From Streptomyces sp. NBC_01288 (GTDB lineage: Bacteria; Actinomycetota; Actinomycetes; Streptomycetales; Streptomycetaceae): a stretch of DNA of 64,000 bases. Location of the stretch: the NCBI RefSeq assembly GCF_035982055.1, contig NZ_CP108427.1, positions 7,563,001 to 7,627,000 on the forward strand. The letters are read 5' to 3'. The notes beneath the pieces were generated by a model. The model saw nothing but the letters and a program-made list of their open reading frames with translations, made no database searches and was not told the DNA's origin. This document shows positions 25,604 to 33,091 of this stretch, one piece after another (the first letter of the stretch is position 1; each line of letters starts with the position of its first letter). Made by a program: the position numbers and the translations under genes.

Positions 25604-25659
25604 GGGCACGACGCTCCTGTTCGGCGGCGGCCACCGTAAGCCGGGGTTCACCGGGCGGG

Positions 25660-26067
25660 TCAAGACTTCACTGCTGTGAACTCCGTCCACACCTGTTTGC
25701 CGCGTCGGCCCTGCCTGGGCGTGACGCCCCACTGGCTCGCCACGGACGCGATCAGGAAGATGCCCCGTCCGCTCTCCGTATCCCAGTCGGGTTCGGTGTA
25801 CCAGACGGGCAGTTCGGGCGAACGGTCGGCGACGGCCACCCGAACCCCGCCTTCCGGGAGTCTGCGGAGGCGCAGTTCGCACTCCGGGGAGTTCACGTGC
25901 CGGTGGACGTTGGCGAGCATCTCCGTCACGCAGAGCGCTGCGCCGTCGGCGAGTTCGGGATACCCCCAGGCGGTGAGCTGCTCCCGGACGGTCTGGCGCG
26001 CGGCGGCGAACCCCTCTGGTTCCGCGAGGAGTTGGAGCACCACTTCAGGGGGCGATTGCGTGTGCAT
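25660..26067 (-). CDS. ATP-binding anti-sigma-factor-like kinase (HATPase, AbaA/RsbW type)
   Basis: 135 residues. The GHKL ATPase N-box is ALCVTEMLANVHRHVNS and the G box is ESGRGIFLIASVASQWG. These small Streptomyces proteins accompany WhiJ-type XRE regulators and DUF397 proteins. Divergent from the XRE gene at 26151, with the shared promoter in 26068-26150. Confidence 0.88.
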   Translation of the reverse strand: MHTQSPPEVVLQLLAEPEGFAAARQTVREQLTAWGYPELADGAALCVTEMLANVHRHVNSPECELRLRRLPEGGVRVAVADRSPELPVWYTEPDWDTESGRGIFLIASVASQWGVTPRQGRRGKQVWTEFTAVKS

Positions 26068-26150
26068 GCCCTCACGGTGGGTTATATGTGGCTAGCCTGA
26101 ACAGGACTTTCGGAGGCACACAAGGGAGTGTGCGGGCAAGGGGGTTGGCT

Positions 26151-26963
26151 GTGCAGGACGGTGTCGAGGGGTCTTCGAGCATGAAAATGTTCGGGGCGGT
26201 CTCGCGTGCGCTGCGGGAGGCGCAGGGGAGTACGCGGGAGCAGTTCGGGGCGCATGTGGGGTACTCGGCGTCGCAGGTGGCGATGGTGGAGCGGGGCGAG
26301 CGGATGCCGAGCCTGCAATTCATCGCACGGGCGGGGGAGTTCTTGCACGCTCGGGTTGCGATCGATGCGGCGGCGGAGCATCTGGAACGGCGCAGGTATC
26401 CGTCGTGGTTCGACGACTATGTGGAGCGGGAGGCGGAGGCGGTCAGTCTGTGGTCGTACGACACCCATGTCATCAAGGGGCTTGTGCAGACGGAGGATTA
26501 CGCGCGGGCCGTGCTGAGCGCACGAGTGCCGGTGTTGGACGACGAGACGATCGAGCACCGCGTGCAGGCCCGGTTGGCACGCCAGTCGCTGCTCACACGC
26601 GTGCCGCCCGTGTCCCTGGCTCTGGTCATCGAGGAGTGGGTGTTGAGGCGGCCGATCGGCGGACGGGCGGTTCTCAAGGGGCAGTTGGAGCGGTTGCTGG
26701 AACTCGGCGAGAAGCGGAACATCTCGATTCAGGTGATGCCGACGGACGTTGAGGCGCACGCCGGGTTCAACGGTGGGTGGACGCTGCTGGAGACTCCCAA
26801 GCGGGAGTGGGTCGCGTACGTTGAAGGTCAGGCCGGGGGCCTGGTGGTCGAAGATCGTGAAGAAGTCAGCGCGATGTTCCAGCGGTTTGGCATGATCCGG
26901 TCTCAGGCGCTCCCGCCGGGGGAGTCCGCGAAGCTGATCGAGGGGTTGGTGGGCGAACTGTGA
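26151..26963 (+). CDS. XRE-family regulator with DUF5753 (WhiJ type)
   Basis: 270 residues from the GTG at 26151, preceded by GGGGG; an ATG at 26181 (MKMFGAVSRALREAQ) is the alternative. The N-terminal helix-turn-helix (TREQFGAHVGYSASQVAMVERGERMPS) is followed by the DUF5753 sensor domain (WSYDTHVIKGLVQTEDYARAVL, and WVAYVEGQAGGLVVED near the end). The stop overlaps the start of the DUF397 gene (GTGA). Together with the kinase it forms a typical WhiJ-like developmental module. Confidence 0.9.
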   Translation: MQDGVEGSSSMKMFGAVSRALREAQGSTREQFGAHVGYSASQVAMVERGERMPSLQFIARAGEFLHARVAIDAAAEHLERRRYPSWFDDYVEREAEAVSLWSYDTHVIKGLVQTEDYARAVLSARVPVLDDETIEHRVQARLARQSLLTRVPPVSLALVIEEWVLRRPIGGRAVLKGQLERLLELGEKRNISIQVMPTDVEAHAGFNGGWTLLETPKREWVAYVEGQAGGLVVEDREEVSAMFQRFGMIRSQALPPGESAKLIEGLVGEL

Positions 26964-27331
26964 GCACCGCAGATCTGACGTGGTTCAAGTCCAGCTACAG
27001 CGGGGATGCCGGCGGGCAATGTCTTGAAGCCGCGCTGGAGTGGCGGAAGTCGTCGTACAGCGGTGACGCGGGCGGTGATTGCCTTGAAGTCGCCATGGAG
27101 TGGCGGAAGTCCTCGCACAGCGGTAGTCAGGGCGGTGAGTGCCTTGAAGCCGCGCTGGAATGGTGCAAGTCCTCCCACAGTGGCGACGCCGGAGGCGAGT
27201 GCCTCGAAGTCGCCCTGGAACCAGCCCGACCCACGGTCCACGTCCGTGACTCGAAGGCCAAGTCCGGTTCGACGCTGGCGTTTTCGTTGGACGAGTGGAC
27301 GTCGTTCGTGGGTTTTGCCGTCGGGGCGTGA
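26960..27331 (+). CDS. DUF397 protein with fourfold tandem repeat of its N-terminal motif
   Basis: 123 residues, about twice the normal 60-70 of this family. Residues 8-87 are four consecutive 20-residue copies of the DUF397 core (W-x-KSS-x-SG-xx-GG-x-CLE-xA-x-E), then the usual C-terminus VHVRDSKAKSGSTLAFSLDEWTSFV occurs once. GTG start overlaps the XRE stop by 4 bp. DUF397 proteins act with their XRE partner; the repeat could multiply the interacting surface. The 60-bp DNA repeats begin at 26981, 27041, 27101 and 27161. Confidence 0.92.
   Translation: MSTADLTWFKSSYSGDAGGQCLEAALEWRKSSYSGDAGGDCLEVAMEWRKSSHSGSQGGECLEAALEWCKSSHSGDAGGECLEVALEPARPTVHVRDSKAKSGSTLAFSLDEWTSFVGFAVGA
26981..27220 (+). 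repeat. Four tandem 60-bp repeats within the DUF397 gene
   Basis: Each unit starts TGG(C/T)(G/T)(G/C)AAGT and ends with a GAG, GAA or similar Glu codon; units are in phase and differ at only a few positions. Confidence 0.92.
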
Positions 27332-27824
27332 CCCGGGTGGACCATGCCGCGACCAGGTCCGCTGGGCCGTAGGCCGCGTCGAGCCCCGTGCGGTCGGTTC
27401 CGCTGCGCGAGGCGGCCACTGGCTGTCGGCCGCTACCTCGTCCAACTCGCGGTCCGTCAGACCTGACATCAAAGTTACTGACATTGATGTTGGTAACGCC
27501 GATGTTCGCTTGATGGGGCGGGCGTTTTCGCTGGCTCGTCGAAGTTGGGTGGTGCGCGGAGACGCCCAGCCCCAGGGGGTGGGTCACAGAAGTGTGACAC
27601 TCTGCCCCGAAGTGACACACTTTCGCGGGGAGGGTCCCTCCGGCAAGGTCCGGCAAGGGGTGTTTTCGCTGGACGAATGGATGATTTTCGTAAACTTGGC
27701 CGCACAGTCGGCGCTAAAGTAGTCATGTCCTCACCCTCCGTGCGTCAACACGGAGCGGCCCTCAGCGGTGCGCCAACACCAATCTGAGGGCCTACACCGA
27801 CTAGTGGATCAGAGGTCCACCGCG
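27332..27824. pseudogene. Degraded DUF397 3' remnants in a 493-bp spacer
   Basis: At 27652-27722 the plus strand reads VRQGVFSLDEWMIFVNLAAQSALK and a stop, which parallels the end of the intact DUF397 protein (AFSLDEWTSFVGFAVGA). A second piece at about 27515-27550 (GRAFSLARRSW) may be another fragment. Neither has an intact N-terminal core or start. The stretch also holds A/T-rich GTTACTGACATTGATGTT repeats and a GTGTGACACT / GTGACACACTTTCGCG element shared with 51252-51346. Confidence 0.6.
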
Positions 27825-28706
27825 ATGCTCCAGCATGCTATCCCGCCTGCCCGTTTCTTCTCCCAGACCCCGAACGAGATCATCCGGCATCCCCGCCTGA
27901 ACGGGACCGCCGTACGACTCCTCCAGTGGGCGCTGTCCCTCCCCGAGGGGTCGAGGGAGACCGTGCAGTCCATCGGCGAGAAGATGCCGGAAGGCCGCCT
28001 GGCCGTTCGCAAGGCCCGGCGGCAACTGGAAGAAGAGGGCTACCTCCACACCCGGCGCAGCCAGCACCCCGAGACCGGCCAGTGGTCCACCCAAGTGCTC
28101 GTCTCCAACGTGGCGTTGACGACACCGGAGGAGATCGCCGCCGCGTTCGGGACCGTACGCCCCTCTCCTGATCCGAGTGACCAGGGCCCGCCGGTCGGGG
28201 CAGGGGCGGACCAGGCCGTCGGCGCATACCCCTTGGGCGAGAACACCGAGGAGAACACCCCCAACCAGCCCGCGTCGCAAGGCGAGTTGGAGACCGGCGC
28301 CGCGAACTTCCTTGCCCGCCTGGGTGACCGCACCCCCGCCCTGCGTCTCGGCGCCGGTGAGATCGAACGGCTCACGCCTCTCGTCGCCCGCTGGCAGGCG
28401 CGCGGGGCGACCGAGGCCGACCTGTACCAGGCCCTCACCGCCGACCTGCCCCACCCCGTGCGCTCGCCGGCCGCTCTCGTCCAGTACCGCCTGGAAGCCC
28501 GGACTCCGACAACAACTACCGCTCCACGCAAGCCGGTTGAGACCCTGGCGGAGTGCGGGGAGTGCCGCGACCCGTTGCCGCGAGGTGTGCGTACGGGCAT
28601 CTGCCGCCGCTGCGCGGGGCTGGTCCCGACGGCGCCTTCGACACCGGGTTCAACCCCCGTGTCGCTCAACGGCATCGCCCTCGTGCGGGCGGCGCTGCGC
28701 GCCTGA
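27825..28706 (+). CDS. Winged-helix DNA-binding protein with C-terminal zinc ribbon, plasmid/accessory type
   Basis: 293 residues. The N-terminal half (PARFFSQTPNEIIRHPRLNGTAVRLLQWAL ... GRLAVRKARRQLEEEGYL) reads as a winged helix like those in Streptomyces mobile-element regulators. A disordered middle is followed by a helical domain (LTPLVARWQARGATEADLYQALTADLP), then a CxxC...CxxC zinc ribbon (CGECRDPLPRGVRTGICRRC). ATG at 27825 with GAGG upstream. It is often found in accessory regions; exact role is unknown. Confidence 0.7.
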   Translation: MLQHAIPPARFFSQTPNEIIRHPRLNGTAVRLLQWALSLPEGSRETVQSIGEKMPEGRLAVRKARRQLEEEGYLHTRRSQHPETGQWSTQVLVSNVALTTPEEIAAAFGTVRPSPDPSDQGPPVGAGADQAVGAYPLGENTEENTPNQPASQGELETGAANFLARLGDRTPALRLGAGEIERLTPLVARWQARGATEADLYQALTADLPHPVRSPAALVQYRLEARTPTTTTAPRKPVETLAECGECRDPLPRGVRTGICRRCAGLVPTAPSTPGSTPVSLNGIALVRAALRA

Positions 28707-28809
28707 CCAAGGCCGCCGTACGCTCACAGGTTTCTCGCAGGCAACTCACCGGGTTCACCGAAACAACCTCCCTATCGTCATGCACACGCACTGACTGGAG
28801 GTGGGGAAA

Positions 28810-29040
28810 ATGAACAGCAGTCACACCAACACCACGGAGAAGTCGGCCGGTTGGGCCAGGTCCGCCCGCGGCCCCTGGGCGGTGGTCTGCGCGGTCGCGA
28901 CCGTGATCCTCGGCCCGGCCGCCGTCACGGCCTCCGCACTCGACCAGGCCAACGCGGCCCCGATGCACCACGCGGTACGCGCCGACCAGACGCAGGCCTA
29001 CATCTCGACGGACTCGACCCGTCGCCGGAGTGCCGCCTAG
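28810..29040 (+). CDS. Small exported or membrane-anchored protein
   Basis: 76 residues from the ATG at 28810, with GGAGG at 28797-28801. The N-terminus has one hydrophobic segment (PWAVVCAVATVILGPAAVTASA) ending in a possible signal-peptidase site ASALDQANA, then a 35-residue polar tail ending RRRSAA. No family recognised. Confidence 0.55.
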   Translation: MNSSHTNTTEKSAGWARSARGPWAVVCAVATVILGPAAVTASALDQANAAPMHHAVRADQTQAYISTDSTRRRSAA

Positions 29041-29085
29041 TGTTGTGATCGTGTGGGTTCAGCGGGTTGGGCCGAGGCCTCGCCT

Positions 29086-29907
29086 TCATGAGACCTGGCG
29101 TCGGGAGAGAGCCAACCTGCGCCGGGGCCGGTCGATTTCGGTGACGACGACCGTGACCTCATCGCCGACCTGGAGGACGTCCTCCGGAGTCTCCACAGGC
29201 GCCGGGGCGAGTTCTCGGAGATGAACCAGCCCCTCAACGTTGTCGGCGACCCGAACGAAGGCGCCGAACGGGACCAACTTGGTGACCTGTCCTTGCAGCC
29301 TCTGGCCCACCGCCAGTCCTTCGACGAACGCTGTGAAAGGGTCCGGCCACATCGCTTTCAAGGACAGTCTCGCCTCTCCGTTCCAGTCGTCGAACTGGAG
29401 GAACTCGCACGAGATGAGCTGCCCGACATGCACGACGTCCGACATCGCTTCGACATGCCGCCACGACAGTTCGGCGACCGTGATGAACCCGACGCCGGGG
29501 AAGACCGGATGGGCAGGGCCGTCGTCCAGCGACACGAACACGCCGAACGGCTCGATCGCCGCGACCGTTCCGGAGAGAATCTCACCGCGCCTACGCGATG
29601 TCAGGAACGCCCAGAGTTCCGGGTTCTCGGTGGCGGTCATCGCCAGCCGGACCCGGCCCTCGTCCGGGGCGACGGCCGTCACTTCAGCGGTGATCCGTCG
29701 GCCGACCTCCAGGGCCGTGGCGTCATTCCAAAGCCAGGAGACGTCTGGCTTCGGGACGATCCCCAGCGGGCGTGCGGGGAAGCCGTCCAGGGTCACCACC
29801 ACCCCGTGCGACCGCGTGATCTCCGCGACCGTTCCGCTGCACAGGTCGCCGACGTGGATCCCGGCCAGGAAGTCCCGAGAAGCCTGATCGTCCGGCGCTG
29901 TCCCCAT
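29086..29907 (-). CDS. Protein of three S1 RNA-binding domains
   Basis: 273 residues: S1 units at about residues 18-93 (VGDLCSGTVAEITRSHGVVV), 107-188 (RGEILSGTVAAIEPFGVFV) and 200-270 (VGQRLQGQVTKLVPFGAFV). This resembles a shortened ribosomal protein S1. It is not the housekeeping RpsA, which has four domains and about 500 residues in Streptomyces. Possible RNA-binding or translational role; stand-alone gene in the accessory zone. Confidence 0.8.
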   Translation of the reverse strand: MGTAPDDQASRDFLAGIHVGDLCSGTVAEITRSHGVVVTLDGFPARPLGIVPKPDVSWLWNDATALEVGRRITAEVTAVAPDEGRVRLAMTATENPELWAFLTSRRRGEILSGTVAAIEPFGVFVSLDDGPAHPVFPGVGFITVAELSWRHVEAMSDVVHVGQLISCEFLQFDDWNGEARLSLKAMWPDPFTAFVEGLAVGQRLQGQVTKLVPFGAFVRVADNVEGLVHLRELAPAPVETPEDVLQVGDEVTVVVTEIDRPRRRLALSRRQVS

Positions 29908-29961
29908 GCCGTCCAGCCTCTCACGGGGAGCCGTGCGCCGACCCTGCTCCAGCCCTGGCCG

Positions 29962-30441
29962 TCAGCGTGCGGCGACCAGTTCCTGGGTGCTGGTGACCGT
30001 GCCGTCCGGGTGTTGGGTGAGGCGGAGGACCAGGACGTGTCGGCGGTCGGCCGGCGCGGTCACATAGAGGGGGCGGCCCTTGTTCAGGCCGGGGGCCCTG
30101 AACTGCATCCGGGAGTTGAAGGCTCCGGCCGCGCTGTTGCAGCCCTTGGCCAGGGTGCGGCCGAAGGGGTCGTGGTCGTGGCGGGTGGCGTCCACGTCGT
30201 AGTCGACGAACTTGTCGTCCGGCTTGGCGACCGTCCCGACGTTCATCGTGACCCACGCGTGGACCTTCACGTCCGAGCAGACGGTGACCGTACTGACCGC
30301 CTGCGGATCAGGGTCGTTGAGTTCCTTGCCCTCGGCCTGCTCTCCGACCAGCAGCATGGCGCCGGCCGCCCCGCCGATCAGTACGACGATGAGGGCGGCA
30401 CCGAGCAGAACCATCGAACGCGGGCGAACGATCGGGAACAT
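29962..30441 (-). CDS. Membrane-anchored extracytoplasmic protein of unknown function
   Basis: 159 residues from the ATG at 30441 (MFPIVRPRSMVLLGAALIV), with GGAGG upstream. One N-terminal span (MVLLGAALIVVLIGGAAGAMLLV) then a beta-rich external domain with two Cys (TVCSDVKVHAWVTM, AKGCNSAAGAF) that could form a disulfide. No named family. Confidence 0.65.
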   Translation of the reverse strand: MFPIVRPRSMVLLGAALIVVLIGGAAGAMLLVGEQAEGKELNDPDPQAVSTVTVCSDVKVHAWVTMNVGTVAKPDDKFVDYDVDATRHDHDPFGRTLAKGCNSAAGAFNSRMQFRAPGLNKGRPLYVTAPADRRHVLVLRLTQHPDGTVTSTQELVAAR

Positions 30442-30622
30442 GACCCCTCCGGGGGTGACTGTGGGCGGCACTTGTCCGTCAACTCGCCCAAGGCGAAAGG
30501 GCATTGTTGTCTCATAGGAGACCCACGGTCAGGAGGAAGTTGCGAGCGGGACCACATCAAGACGCCCTTGTGACACAGGAGTTGACGCGCCGTCACAGAT
30601 GCGGGCGGGGCCCGGACAGTAC

Positions 30623-31150
30623 CTAGCCGCGGCCCATGCCCAGGTACTTCTCGCCCACCGGATCGATGTCCACGCCCAGCCCGTTCAGGAGGCCGGCGAG
30701 CATCGTGTAGTACCCGACCGTCGTGATCAGCTCGACCACCTGACGGTCGGTCAGATGCTTGCGCAGGGTGCCCAACGTGGCGTCTGTGAGCGTGTGTCGG
30801 TCCATCAGCTCCTCCGTCGCCGTCAGCAGCGCCGACTCGACCTCGTCGAACTCGCCCTCCTCGCGCCGGAGTTCGACGACCGCCGCCAACTGGTCGGCGG
30901 TGACCCCCGCGTGGAGCGCGATCGGGCGGTGCTGGACGATCCCGTAGGCGCAGTCTGTGTGTGCCGCCACCGCCACCACCACCAGTTCGCGCAACCGCAC
31001 CGGTATCGACGACCCGAGCACGCCCATGCCCAGGTCGATCGCCGGACCCGTCAGATCCGGGGCGTGGGAGAGCATGCGGAACGCGTTCAGCGGAGTGGGA
31101 AGCGCGTCCACGGCCTCGGCGGAACGCTCCGGGTACGGTATTCGAGCCAC
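30623..31150 (-). CDS. Carboxymuconolactone decarboxylase/AhpD-fold protein
   Basis: 175 residues. The core helix pair is VRLRELVVVAVAAHTDCAYGIVQHRPIAL and the second repeat is LTDRQVVELITTVGYYTMLAGLLNGLG. AhpD-type peroxidases have CxxC before the His; here only the first Cys is kept (C-A-Y-G), so peroxidase activity is unlikely and another role is expected. GTG start at 31150. Confidence 0.85.
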   Translation of the reverse strand: MARIPYPERSAEAVDALPTPLNAFRMLSHAPDLTGPAIDLGMGVLGSSIPVRLRELVVVAVAAHTDCAYGIVQHRPIALHAGVTADQLAAVVELRREEGEFDEVESALLTATEELMDRHTLTDATLGTLRKHLTDRQVVELITTVGYYTMLAGLLNGLGVDIDPVGEKYLGMGRG

Positions 31151-31225
31151 GGTGACCTCACTGGGATCGGGTTGATCGAGCCCATCGACTCGGTCGAGGG
31201 GTGGGCACCCATCGCCGTACCCCTC

Positions 31226-31747
31226 TCACTCCTGCCGGAACCTCTCCCGCAGCTTCGGGAAACGTTCCGCGAGCACGGCCTCGTTCTCCAGGTTGAGCGC
31301 CGCCCCGAGCGGCTCGGCCGGCGCCGGGGGAATCCCCAGGTCGGGGGCGACGGCTCCGGTGAGCTGTTCGTACGCCTCGTCCGCCGCGTACCCCAGTTCC
31401 TCACCGTCGCCGTCGATCTCGTAGTCGAAGTCGTCGATGAGCTCGGCCAGCGAGTCGGGGTCGTGCACGGCACCCTCGTACACCTCGCGGCCCTGACCGA
31501 TCAGCCAGCACCGGAAGAAGTCGAACGCGTCGTCGCTCGCGCCGTCCAGCAGCACCCACGCGGCACCCCAGAGGTCCCACGTGTACGCGCGGTTGTAACG
31601 AGCCTCGAAATGCCGGGCGAAGTCCAGGACCAGCTCCGGGTCCAGCAGCAGAAGCCGGTCGACGAGCAGGTCGGCCTGCTCCTCGGGGTCGCCCTCGGCG
31701 GCCTCGCGGGTGGCGTCCACCAACTCCCAGAACTCCGTCTCGTCCAT
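31226..31747 (-). CDS. DUF4240 domain protein
   Basis: 173 residues. MDETEFWELVDATREAAEGDPEEQADLL is the usual opening of the family; the middle contains YTWDLWGAAWVLLDGASDDAFDFFRCWLIGQGREVYE. It is acidic and soluble with no catalytic motif recognised. A GTG one codon upstream (31750) is an equal alternative start. Confidence 0.82.
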   Translation of the reverse strand: MDETEFWELVDATREAAEGDPEEQADLLVDRLLLLDPELVLDFARHFEARYNRAYTWDLWGAAWVLLDGASDDAFDFFRCWLIGQGREVYEGAVHDPDSLAELIDDFDYEIDGDGEELGYAADEAYEQLTGAVAPDLGIPPAPAEPLGAALNLENEAVLAERFPKLRERFRQE

Positions 31748-31825
31748 CACGGGTCAAGCATCGGGCCTGGAGGGGTGGTGCGCACGTGGAGTGCAGCGGA
31801 TTGTCACCTGGAGCGGGGCAGATCG

Positions 31826-32809
31826 TTATGGGCGCTGGTACAGAGCGGCGAGCCGTAGCGCGTCGTCCGTGAAGCGTGCCCGCAGGCTCTCCGGGGCCAG
31901 CACCTCCACGTCCGGGCCGAGCCCCGCGAGCTGGCTGTGGGCGACCTCCTCGGACTCCACCGGCAGGGTCACCGTCACCCACCCGTCGTCGGCGTCCGGC
32001 TGGCCCACTGCGTCCAGCGCCTCCCGCGCGGCGACCGGATCGACGGCGTACGGCAGTCTCCGCGCGCCGTCCGGCGACAGCCGCACCACCACCTCCGCCC
32101 GCAGGATCGACCGCGCGAACTGTTCCGCCCGTTCCTCCCAGAACGCCGGAAGGTCGAAATCCGGGTCCCGTACGAAGCGTTCGGCGCTCGGCTCCACCGC
32201 TGTGAACCGGTCGATGCGGTACACCCGGTAGGAATCGGGGTCGGCGGTGATCCGCGCGCACAGGTACCAGACACCTGCCTTGAGGACGAGTCCGTACGGC
32301 TCCAGTTCGCGTTCGACGTCGGAGTCCGCGCGCCGGTACCGTGCGACCATCCTCCGGTCGTCCCACACGGCGTCCGCTACGGCGGGGAGCAGTTCGGGTG
32401 TCTTGGGCTCGGTGAACCAGCCGGGGGCGTCGAGGTGGAACCGCTGGGCCGCCGCGCGCGAGGCGTCCGACAGGGAGGGCATCAGCGCCGCGGACACCTT
32501 CAGCCGGGCTGCGGAGGCCGCGTCCTCCAACCCCATCTCGCGCAACGCGCCCGGGACCCCGCTCAGGAACAGCGCCTCGGCCTCGCTACGGCCCAGCCCG
32601 GTCAGCCGGGTCCGATACCCGCCTACCAGCCGATACCCGCCGGCCCGCCCTCGATCCGCGTAAACCGGCACGCCCGCCTCCGACAGGGCCTGCGCGTCCC
32701 GGGTGACGGTCCGCTCGGAAACCTCCAGCTCGCGGGCCAGTTCAGCGGCGGTCATCGAGGCCCGGGACTGAAGCAGCAGCACCATTTTGATGAGACGGGC
32801 AGCGCGCAT
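31826..32809 (-). CDS. WYL-domain transcriptional regulator
   Basis: 327 residues. DeoR-like helix-turn-helix (MTAAELARELEVSERTVTRDAQALSEAGVPV), then a WYL domain (LEPYGLVLKAGVWYLCARITADPDSYRVYRIDRF) and the C-terminal WCX extension (VTVTLPVESEEVAHSQLAGLGPDVEVL). Such regulators sense ligands and are often autoregulated. ATG at 32809; another at 32818 is possible. Confidence 0.9.
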   Translation of the reverse strand: MRAARLIKMVLLLQSRASMTAAELARELEVSERTVTRDAQALSEAGVPVYADRGRAGGYRLVGGYRTRLTGLGRSEAEALFLSGVPGALREMGLEDAASAARLKVSAALMPSLSDASRAAAQRFHLDAPGWFTEPKTPELLPAVADAVWDDRRMVARYRRADSDVERELEPYGLVLKAGVWYLCARITADPDSYRVYRIDRFTAVEPSAERFVRDPDFDLPAFWEERAEQFARSILRAEVVVRLSPDGARRLPYAVDPVAAREALDAVGQPDADDGWVTVTLPVESEEVAHSQLAGLGPDVEVLAPESLRARFTDDALRLAALYQRP

Positions 32810-32906
32810 GCGTCCCATGATGAGGGATCTCGCCCCCGCCGCCCCTACCCGTCCCATCCTCCAGGGGCTCCGCCCCAGACCCCGTCCCGGGGGCCAGCCC
32901 CCGGAC

Positions 32907-32953
32907 CCCCGCTTCGGCCTGAACGGCCTCGTCCTCAAACGCCGGACGGGCTG
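32907..32953 (+). repeat. 47-bp dispersed element, copy 2
   Basis: Identical to 3360-3406 over all 47 bases. Confidence 0.9.
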
Positions 32954-32982
32954 AGTGGTGCGGACCCGCCATTGATAGCCGC

Positions 32983-33018
32983 AACGCCGGAGAGGCTGTT
33001 TTCAGCCTCTCCGGCGTT
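32983..33018 (-). terminator. aceE terminator hairpin
   Basis: A perfect 16-bp stem (AACGCCGGAGAGGCTG / CAGCCTCTCCGGCGTT) with a TTTT loop, 74 bases after the aceE stop. Its stem end CCGGCGTTTGAGG resembles part of the 47-bp element in inverted orientation. Confidence 0.85.
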
Positions 33019-33091
33019 TGAGGAGCGGGGTCTGGGGCGGAGCCCCAGAAGGACGGGACGGGTAGGGGCGGCGGGGGCGAAGAAACAGCCC

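Larger units (their letters stand above)
32820..33091. repeat. Nested inverted repeats between WYL and aceE genes
   Basis: Outer arms of about 55 bp: around 32826-32885 (CGCCCCCGCCGCCCCTACCC ... GGGGCTCCGCCCCAGACCCC) are the reverse complement of about 33026-33083 with few mismatches. Inside lie the 47-bp element copy 2 (32907-32953) and a perfect hairpin at 32983-33018. Confidence 0.85.

Noticed and set aside
26981..27220. Assembly duplication of DUF397 repeats
   Set aside because: The four units differ at several positions, so they are not simple copies from mis-assembly.
29086..29907. Housekeeping ribosomal protein S1
   Set aside because: Only three S1 units and 273 residues, in an accessory context; RpsA in Streptomyces is longer with four.
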